In this document: in pieces, positions 1-4,416 of the stretch
Position numbering within the stretch: the stretch's first letter is position 1
Layout of the letters: each line of letters starts with the position of its first letter
DNA from: Rhodospirillales bacterium
GTDB taxonomy: Bacteria; Pseudomonadota; Alphaproteobacteria; Acetobacterales; Acetobacteraceae
DNA: 5,037 nt
Reading direction: 5' to 3'
Assembly: GCA_903644035.1 (NCBI GenBank)
Contig: CAHJXG010000396.1
Coordinates: 1 to 5,037 of the forward strand
The notes under the pieces: generated by a model
What the model was told of the DNA's origin: nothing
Databases searched by the model: none
Seen by the model: the letters and a program-made list of their open reading frames with translations, nothing else
Made by a program: the position numbers and the translations under genes

Positions 1-616
1 CGAGGACGGCAACCGTCCCTGGGCCGCCGAACCCGGCGAGACGACGCTCAGCTTCACCGGCGAGACCGGCGGGATCTGGCGCCGGCTGGGACGGCCGCCG
101 CAGTCGGTGGTGGGCGTCGGCTACTGCGCCGAGGGTTTTGACGTGGCGATCCCGTATCGTCGCCTTTCGGCATCCCACGACCCCCGCGCTGCCTTCATCT
201 TCGAGGGCGTGGGCGACGAGCCGATCGGCGACAGGGGCGCCGGCTTCGGCGGCGCCGCCGGACAGGAGATCGACCACTACGACCCAAAACTCGGCTCGCC
301 ACCGCATGCGCTCGTGGTCGCGACTGCCGACCAGTTCACCGACAACATGCTGCTGGTCAACGAGGCTCTGGAAGCCACCCACCTGGCGGTGGGCGGCGTG
401 GAATGCCCGCAGGTGCGCGCCGACATGGTGTTCTTCGAGACCGGCCATGGCGGCGCCGTGTTTTCCGCCGGCTCCATATCCTGGGTGGCGGCGCTGGCTT
501 GCCGGGATTTCGACAATCCCGTCGCGAGGATCACCAGCAACGTGCTGCGCCGGTTTGCGGACCCGGCGGATTTTCCTCGCGTGAAGCAGTCCACCATGGA
601 TGCGACAACGCCATGA
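1..616 (+). CDS. N,N-dimethylformamidase large (beta) subunit-like protein, C-terminal part
   Basis: Partial gene: the reading frame is open from base 2 and stops at TGA 614-616, giving the last 204 residues of a protein whose start lies outside the window. I recognise the C-terminal domain of the DMFase beta-subunit family from its conserved blocks, numbered in the visible fragment: TGGIWRRLGRPPQSVVGVG (22-40), DPRAAFIFEGV (60-70), HYDPKLGSPPHAL (92-104), GHGGAVFSAGSISWVAAL (148-165) and DNPVARITSNVLRRF (171-185). Characterised members hydrolyse dimethylformamide to dimethylamine and formate with a mononuclear iron site. As I recall, its Tyr/Glu ligands lie in the central part of a chain of about 750 residues, so they would be off the left edge and cannot be checked. 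Many homologues sit in operons with no link to dimethylformamide, so the substrate here is unknown; hydrolysis of an amide-type C-N bond is the cautious inference. It lies 61 bp upstream of the amidohydrolase gene, on the same strand. Family assignment is confident; function is not. Confidence 0.85.
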   Translation, partial: EDGNRPWAAEPGETTLSFTGETGGIWRRLGRPPQSVVGVGYCAEGFDVAIPYRRLSASHDPRAAFIFEGVGDEPIGDRGAGFGGAAGQEIDHYDPKLGSPPHALVVATADQFTDNMLLVNEALEATHLAVGGVECPQVRADMVFFETGHGGAVFSAGSISWVAALACRDFDNPVARITSNVLRRFADPADFPRVKQSTMDATTP

Positions 617-638
617 GGGCACGCAATTCAACGCCCGA

Positions 639-661
639 GGTTGGGTTGCAACCCAGGTTGC
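639..661. promoter_or_regulatory. cluster of GGTTG/CAACC half-sites, candidate operator
   Basis: In the gap between the amidase-like gene and the amidohydrolase gene, GGTTG occurs at 639-643, 644-648 and 656-660, with its complement CAACC at 649-653. Together they form a perfect 14-bp palindrome, TGGGTTGCAACCCA (642-655), and a second overlapping inverted repeat, GCAACC-CA-GGTTGC (648-661). Stacked symmetric half-sites just upstream of a start codon are typical of a binding site for a dimeric repressor or activator. No regulator gene is visible and I see no convincing -35/-10 pair, so the role is inferred. Confidence 0.4.
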
Positions 662-668
662 GATCGAG

Positions 669-688
669 GGCCCGGTCATGACCGGGCC
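669..688 (+). promoter_or_regulatory. perfect 20-bp palindrome centred on the amidohydrolase start codon
   Basis: GGCCCGGTCATGACCGGGCC is a perfect inverted repeat with no spacer. In RNA it would fold into an 8-bp, almost entirely G-C stem with a CAUG tetraloop, and the AUG in that loop is the preferred start codon (678-680). The likely Shine-Dalgarno GAGG (666-669) abuts and partly enters the 5' arm. This could be a translational-control hairpin or a protein operator. No T-tract follows, so a rho-independent terminator is unlikely. The palindrome is directly visible; the function is inferred. Confidence 0.5.
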
Positions 689-2105
689 GCGGGCGGGTGC
701 GGCTGGCCGGATTCCGGCAGTCTGCGACCTGCTGATCCGCAACGGCTGCGTGATCACCATGGATGCCGGGCGCCGCGTGTATCGTTCCGGCGCTATAGCG
801 GTCGCCGGAGCCAATATCGTCGCCGTCGGACCCGAGACCGAGATCGCTCCTTGCTTCCAGGCATTGCGGGAACTGGATGCAGGCGGCGGCATCGTGCATC
901 CCGGCCTGATCGATGCCCATTACCACGCGACGCTGCATGGCAGCCGCGGCGCGCTGCCGGACGCGCCCGATGCCGCCCCGCGGACGATGGGAGTCAGCGA
1001 TTTCAGCCGATGGCTCAATGCCCTGACCGACGAGGACGAGTATGCCAGCGCACTGCATGCTTCGCTGGAGTTCCTGAAGAACGGCACCACGTGCTTCATG
1101 GAGGGCGGCACGGCGTTCGAGCCTGACGCCGTGGCGCAAGCGGCCCGCGCGGTGGGCATTCGTGCCTCCGTCACCGACCCGTATGTCTGGGATTTGGACG
1201 GCGAGGTGCCGATGACGCACGAGCTGCCCCGTGTTCCCGCGACATCCGCGCGCGCCCATGCGACCCTCGGCAGGCAGTTGTGGCGCAACGCTGACGGGCG
1301 GGACACCGTGCACGCCCATGTCGCATTGTACGGCTGCGCCACGGCGTCAGACGAGCTGTCGCTCGCGGCCAAAGCCTGCGCCGATGCGCATGGCACGGTG
1401 CTGTGCCAGCACCAGTCGTTCGGGTTGGAGGATGTGGAGGCCGACGACCGACGGCTGGGGCGGCATCCGCTGGTGCACCTTGCGGACATCGGGATGCTGG
1501 GTCCGAATTGCAGCTTCGTCCATATGAACATCATCCGGCCCGACGAGGTTGCACCGGTGGTCTCGTCCGGAATGAGCCTGATCTGGCACCCCGGCAACTT
1601 CCTGTATTACGGGATCGGCACGCGACATCCCTGCCAGATGCCGGAGTTCCTGCGCGCCGGCGTGCCGATCGCCTTCGGCACCGATGTGGCGAAGGCCTGG
1701 ACAATGGGCGAGAACGGCTGGCTTGCCTATGTCTCGACGCGCGGCGATGGCAAGTTCATCGCCGCCGAGGAGATACTGGAGATGCAGACGCTGGGCGGCG
1801 CGCGCGCGGTGGGCCTGTCCGACCGGATCGGCAGCATCGAGCCCGGCAAGCGCGCCGATATCGTCATAAGGCGCAGCGACCTTCCGGAGTGCCAGCCCGG
1901 GCTGAATCCGATCCATGACCTGGTGCTGATCAACCGGTCGAAATCGGTGGATACGGTTCTGGTGAACGGCGTGATGGTTTTGCGCCATGGCGTCTCGACG
2001 TTGATCGACGAGGGGCTTGCCTACAAGCGCGCGCGCGAGTCGGCACGAGCTGTGCTCGGGCGTGCTGGATTTTCTCTGGCTCATCGCTGGAGCCATATCG
2101 ACTGA
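678..2105 (+). CDS. amidohydrolase family protein (TrzN/Atz/SAH-deaminase-like metal-dependent hydrolase)
   Basis: 475 residues, a normal length for this TIM-barrel superfamily, and cytoplasmic (no signal peptide). An N-terminal beta segment (CDLLIRNGCVITMDAG, about 16-31) leads to the metal motif with His81 and His83 (DAHYHAT). Further expected metal-site residues are His245 (CQHQS), His282 (FVHMN) and Asp336 (FGTD). The C-terminal composite sandwich shows IGSIEPGKRADIVI (about 383-396) and VDTVLVNG. Family members deaminate or hydrolyse purines, triazines, adenosine derivatives and related heterocycles or amidines; the substrate here is not predictable. Two deviations stand out: the usual HxxE after the strand-5 His reads His245-Gln-Ser-Phe, and the usual CP-x-SN motif reads HPGN (304-307). 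I recall an uncharacterised subfamily with HQS at this place, so this looks like a subfamily trait, not decay. ATG 678 is preferred over ATG 600 because GAGG (666-669) is suitably spaced from it and the long form adds 26 residues unlike the family and overlaps the upstream gene. Confidence 0.88.
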   Translation: MTGPRAGAAGRIPAVCDLLIRNGCVITMDAGRRVYRSGAIAVAGANIVAVGPETEIAPCFQALRELDAGGGIVHPGLIDAHYHATLHGSRGALPDAPDAAPRTMGVSDFSRWLNALTDEDEYASALHASLEFLKNGTTCFMEGGTAFEPDAVAQAARAVGIRASVTDPYVWDLDGEVPMTHELPRVPATSARAHATLGRQLWRNADGRDTVHAHVALYGCATASDELSLAAKACADAHGTVLCQHQSFGLEDVEADDRRLGRHPLVHLADIGMLGPNCSFVHMNIIRPDEVAPVVSSGMSLIWHPGNFLYYGIGTRHPCQMPEFLRAGVPIAFGTDVAKAWTMGENGWLAYVSTRGDGKFIAAEEILEMQTLGGARAVGLSDRIGSIEPGKRADIVIRRSDLPECQPGLNPIHDLVLINRSKSVDTVLVNGVMVLRHGVSTLIDEGLAYKRARESARAVLGRAGFSLAHRWSHID

Positions 2106-2128
2106 GCGGTTTCGCCGGACAGCAGAAC

Positions 2129-2132
2129 GGAG
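2129..2132 (+). promoter_or_regulatory. ribosome binding site deciding the start of the substrate-binding protein gene
   Basis: GGAG lies 9 nt before ATG 2142 but only 3 nt before the in-frame GTG 2136. The spacing favours ATG 2142, which also gives a compact signal peptide beginning MASLRR. Confidence 0.7.
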
Positions 2133-2141
2133 ACAGTGACC

Positions 2142-3032
2142 ATGGCATCTCTTCGCAGGACCATTACGGGAACCGCAATATGGTTCGGCCTGTCTGCGGT
2201 CCTGGCCGGACCGGGATCGCCCGCCGCACGGGCGGACACGCTTACGGACATCAAGGCGCGGGGTGAGATCAGCATCTGCAACGGCGTCATCGGCCTGCGC
2301 CCCTACATCTACAAGAACGCGGATGGCAGCTTCGCTGGCTTCGAGTATGAGATGATGACGTACGCAACGAAGAAGCTCGGCATTTCGAAGATCAACTTCG
2401 TGCAGCTTGAATGGGCGGCGTTGATCCCCGGGCTGAAGTCAGGTCGGTGCGACATCATCTGGAGCGGCATGACCATGACTGAGCAGCGTCGCACGGAGGG
2501 CGGCGTGGAGTTCAGCATTCCCTACTTCTTCCAGGACGATCACATCATCGTAATGGCGGACTCGCCGATCAAGACGCTCGATGACCTGAGGGGGAAGACG
2601 CTGGGCACGACGGTGGGCACCGTGGAGGAAGTCCAGGCCAAGGCGTTGGTCAGCAAGGGCTATGGCGCGAGCATCAAAGCATTCAACGACCAGAAGACGC
2701 CCTTCCTTGCCCTGCTCAACAACCAGGTCGACGCGTTGATCTTCGACCGGTTCTCCTTCGAGGGACAGAGGGAGATCACGCCCAACATACGGATGCTGGA
2801 GCATGTCAGCCTGCCTCTGATCGTCGACTCAAAATGGCAGGACGTGCAGGACAAGGCTCCCTACCTGATGGGCGGCACGGGGGTAGCGATGCGCAAGGAC
2901 GACACCGCCCTGCAGGCGGCGCTGAACGATGCGATCAGGGCGATGGATGCAGACGGCACGCGCCAGATGATCTTGACGACATACCGCGCCTGGGACGAGT
3001 CGCAGACGATGGATCACATGCTGAAACGCTGA
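2142..3032 (+). CDS. amino-acid-type ABC transporter substrate-binding protein (family 3, periplasmic)
   Basis: 296 residues. A Sec signal peptide (Arg5-Arg6, hydrophobic stretch about 8-23, likely cleavage after Ala-Arg-Ala31) exports it to the periplasm, and no lipobox Cys is present. The mature part matches SBP_bac_3: GLRPYIYKNADGSFAGFEYEM (51-71), EWAALIPGLKSGRCDIIWSGM (90-110), TMTEQR (111-116), FSIPYF (124-129), LGTTVGT (154-160) and DALIFDRFSF (197-206). By family analogy Arg116 should bind the ligand carboxylate, Thr160 the same end, and Asp202 the alpha-amino group, so an amino acid or amino-acid-like ligand is likely; which one cannot be told. The mature protein has only two cysteines (Cys47 and Cys103), which might form a disulfide. 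The gene starts 36 bp after the amidohydrolase stop and precedes its cognate permease, so it probably shares the operon transcript. Confidence 0.92.
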   Translation: MASLRRTITGTAIWFGLSAVLAGPGSPAARADTLTDIKARGEISICNGVIGLRPYIYKNADGSFAGFEYEMMTYATKKLGISKINFVQLEWAALIPGLKSGRCDIIWSGMTMTEQRRTEGGVEFSIPYFFQDDHIIVMADSPIKTLDDLRGKTLGTTVGTVEEVQAKALVSKGYGASIKAFNDQKTPFLALLNNQVDALIFDRFSFEGQREITPNIRMLEHVSLPLIVDSKWQDVQDKAPYLMGGTGVAMRKDDTALQAALNDAIRAMDADGTRQMILTTYRAWDESQTMDHMLKR

Positions 3033-3043
3033 CGAACGCAATC

Positions 3044-3088
3044 CAGGCTGGGCCGGGTCGCTCGCCGCGATTCGGCCGGCCGGGCCTG
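3044..3088 (+). promoter_or_regulatory. long GC-rich hairpin between the binding-protein and permease genes
   Basis: CAGGCTGGGCCGG (3044-3056) pairs with CCGGCCGGGCCTG (3076-3088). Of 13 positions, 11 are Watson-Crick pairs, one is a G-U wobble (3049/3083) and one is a G-G mismatch (3050/3082); the loop is 19 nt. It nearly fills the 58-bp gap and ends 2 nt before ATG 3091. No T-run follows, so it is not a classical terminator. Known analogues (REP hairpins after hisJ and malE) protect the upstream binding-protein mRNA and lower expression of the downstream permease. The 3' arm could also hide the permease ribosome-binding region. The fold is directly visible; the role is inferred. Confidence 0.55.
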
Positions 3089-3090
3089 AC

Positions 3091-3870
3091 ATGGGCTTCC
3101 GCATGTATGAATACTTCTTCCATTTCGTGCCGACCTATCTGCCCCGTCTTCTCGCCGGAGCGGTAACGACGCTCGAGGTCAGCGTGCTTAGCATGATCAT
3201 CGGCACTCTGCTGGGTCTGCTGACCGCAATCGCCAGGCTGGCCGCCCCGTGGCCGTTGCGTCTCATTGCCCGTGTCTACGTCGATCTGTGCCGTGGCACT
3301 CCGCTGGTCGTGCTGCTGCTGCTGATCTACTTCGCCCTGCCTGGATTCGGCATACGCCTGCCGGCGTTCTGGGCGGGCGTGCTTGGGCTTTCGATAAATC
3401 TCGGCGCCTATCTCTCAGAAGTCTTCCGCTCCGCCATCCTGGCGGTCGTTCAGGATCAGCACGATGCCGCCTTGAGCTTGGGATTGAACGGCGTGCTGAC
3501 CTATCGGCTGGTGGTGCTGCCGCAGGCGTTGGCCATCGCCACCCCCACTCTCGGCGGCTATTTCATTTCATTGCTGAAGGATTGCGCGCTGGTTTCGTTC
3601 ATCTCCGTGGAGGAACTGCTGCGCGCCGGCACGGAAATCATTGCCGATACGTTTCGTACCATGGACGTGTACCTGCTGGTGGGCTTCGTCTACGTGATGA
3701 TGAGCTACGTCGCGGCCTTCGCCGTGAAATGGGCGGAGGATTCGCTGCGGCCAGCTTATCTATCCGGCAAAATGGCCGATATGACGAAGATGACGGCGCC
3801 ACTGCAGCAATCGCTCGCCAGCGGTCCCGAGCCGAAGCCACGGCAGGCGGTGGTGACCCCAGGACCGTAA
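3091..3870 (+). CDS. amino-acid ABC transporter permease (GlnP/HisM type)
   Basis: 259 residues forming an inner-membrane channel subunit for the preceding binding protein. Hydrophobic segments lie at about 22-49, 71-84, 92-109, 145-162 and 193-212, as expected for the roughly five-helix His/Glu/Gln permease class. The family block CRGTPLVV (67-74) is present. The cytoplasmic ATPase-contacting EAA loop is clear: DAALSLG (125-131) followed by LPQA (143-146). Residues past about 213 form a long hydrophilic, Pro/Ala-rich tail, longer than usual and of unknown meaning. ATG 3091 and ATG 3103 are both possible starts; neither has a good Shine-Dalgarno, and the strong hairpin at 3044-3088 abuts the first. 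Such systems need an ATPase, and some have a second permease; neither is in the window. The single permease may work as a homodimer. Confidence 0.92.
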   Translation: MGFRMYEYFFHFVPTYLPRLLAGAVTTLEVSVLSMIIGTLLGLLTAIARLAAPWPLRLIARVYVDLCRGTPLVVLLLLIYFALPGFGIRLPAFWAGVLGLSINLGAYLSEVFRSAILAVVQDQHDAALSLGLNGVLTYRLVVLPQALAIATPTLGGYFISLLKDCALVSFISVEELLRAGTEIIADTFRTMDVYLLVGFVYVMMSYVAAFAVKWAEDSLRPAYLSGKMADMTKMTAPLQQSLASGPEPKPRQAVVTPGP

Positions 3871-3875
3871 CGGTC
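3863..3875 (+). repeat. short perfect inverted repeat spanning the permease stop codon
   Basis: GACCGTAACGGTC is an odd-length perfect palindrome with its centre at A3869, and the TAA stop (3868-3870) forms the loop. It is followed by ATCTTT (3876-3881). A hairpin of 5-6 bp with such a short pyrimidine-rich run is at best a weak terminator or an mRNA 3'-end structure. Confidence 0.25.
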
Positions 3876-3951
3876 ATCTTTCAGCCACGACGCGTCCTCC
3901 ACCCCGACGGCCGAAGTCATGTCCCGAACGATGCTTGGAAAAGCCTCCTCA

Positions 3952-3968
3952 TAGGAAGGTCGTTCCTA
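3952..3968. promoter_or_regulatory. 17-bp inverted repeat TAGGAA-N5-TTCCTA, candidate operator
   Basis: Perfect 6-bp arms (3952-3957 and 3963-3968) are separated by GGTCG. An additional TCCT at 3946-3949 pairs with AGGA (3953-3956) as an overlapping smaller repeat. It lies about 55 bp upstream of the RidA-family start codon in the only sizeable gap. A dimeric regulator site is plausible, but a 6-bp-arm repeat can also arise by chance. Confidence 0.3.
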
Positions 3969-4012
3969 GAACCTCAAAGACCCATCCCGGGCACGATCCC
4001 TGCCCCAGCCAC

Positions 4013-4016
4013 GGAG
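4013..4016 (+). promoter_or_regulatory. ribosome binding site deciding the start of the RidA-family gene
   Basis: GGAG is 7 nt before ATG 4024 but only 1 nt before the in-frame ATG 4018. This makes 4024 the likely start and removes two residues from the longer form. Confidence 0.75.
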
Positions 4017-4023
4017 TATGTCC

Positions 4024-4416
4024 ATGAGCCTCGTGCACCTGCCAAGTCCGCTCTCCAAAAGCTTCAGCGAGGCGGTCGTGATCCCGAAGGCGCCGGGCGC
4101 CTGGATCATGGTTTCCGGGCAGGTCGGAGTGCCCTACGCGGGCGGTCCGAACACCATGGAGTTCGCCGACGAGGCCAGGGTCTGTTTTGAACGAATCCAA
4201 GAGACGCTGGTCAAGGCGGGCGCGACGATGGCCGACGTCGTCAAGATACAGGTCTATTTGACGGACTTGGCCCCCTACGCTGAATTCTCCCGCCTCCGCG
4301 GCGTGTTCTTCCCCGGCAACCCGCCCTCCAGCAGTGCCGTCCAGGTGGCAGGGTTGCTGCTGAATGCCCGCATCGAGATCGACGCCACCGCCTTCCTGCC
4401 GGATGCAGAACGCTGA
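4024..4416 (+). CDS. RidA/YjgF/YER057c family protein lacking the catalytic arginine
   Basis: 130 residues, the full length of this small, usually trimeric cytoplasmic family. Recognisable blocks are the WIMVSGQVG strand (27-35), the central helix with FERIQETLVKAGATMADVVKIQVYLTD (55-81), and the C-terminal PPSSSAVQV...LLNARIEIDATAF (100-124). True RidA hydrolyses reactive enamine/imine intermediates made by PLP enzymes, using the Arg of the PARSCVEV motif (Arg105 in the enteric protein). Aligned without gaps from memory of that motif, the Arg position is Ser103 here, and the conserved C-terminal Glu (Glu120) is Asp120. This places it among Rid subfamilies reported to lack imine-deaminase activity, so RidA function should not be transferred. 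Its stop overlaps the next start (TGATG), so it is probably translationally coupled to the aminotransferase, which suggests a shared pathway. Confidence 0.9.
   Translation: MSLVHLPSPLSKSFSEAVVIPKAPGAWIMVSGQVGVPYAGGPNTMEFADEARVCFERIQETLVKAGATMADVVKIQVYLTDLAPYAEFSRLRGVFFPGNPPSSSAVQVAGLLLNARIEIDATAFLPDAER

Larger units (their letters stand above)
3871..4023. other. 153-bp non-coding gap between transporter and rid-aminotransferase genes
   Basis: This is the longest gap in the window and the most likely place for a separate promoter for the last two genes. I see no family-like reading frame on either strand. A TTGGAA at 3935-3940 resembles a -35 box but has no -10 partner at the right distance. 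The gap holds the inverted repeat at 3952-3968 and the ribosome-binding site of the next gene. Confidence 0.5.

Noticed and set aside
600..677. Longer amidohydrolase form starting at ATG 600, overlapping the upstream gene by 17 bp
   Set aside because: It has no good Shine-Dalgarno, and the added 26 residues do not resemble the family. ATG 678 has GAGG at suitable spacing and gives a normal length. No other in-frame start lies between the two.
531..1319. Long antisense open frame opposite the amidohydrolase gene, with similar ones at 920-1597 and 1347-2096
   Set aside because: The sequences are Arg/Ala/Gly-rich with no recognisable domain and lie opposite a well-supported gene, as expected for frame shadows in GC-rich DNA.
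2028..2037. Alternating GC run as a Z-DNA or repeat element
   Set aside because: It is a short Lys-Arg-Ala-Arg coding stretch in GC-rich DNA and has no other support.
2136..2141. GTG 2136 as start of the substrate-binding protein
   Set aside because: Only 3 nt from the GGAG ribosome-binding site; ATG 2142 has normal spacing.
3863..3881. Rho-independent terminator after the permease
   Set aside because: The stem is only 5-6 bp and ATCTTT is too short a T-run; recorded only as a weak inverted repeat.
3935..3968. Sigma-70 promoter with TTGGAA as -35
   Set aside because: No -10-like hexamer occurs 16-18 bp downstream; the matching position is GC-rich.
3249..4190. 313-residue + strand frame running across the permease, the gap and the RidA-family gene
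   Set aside because: It overlaps two recognised genes in another frame, is rich in Arg/Gly/Ala, and shows no domain.
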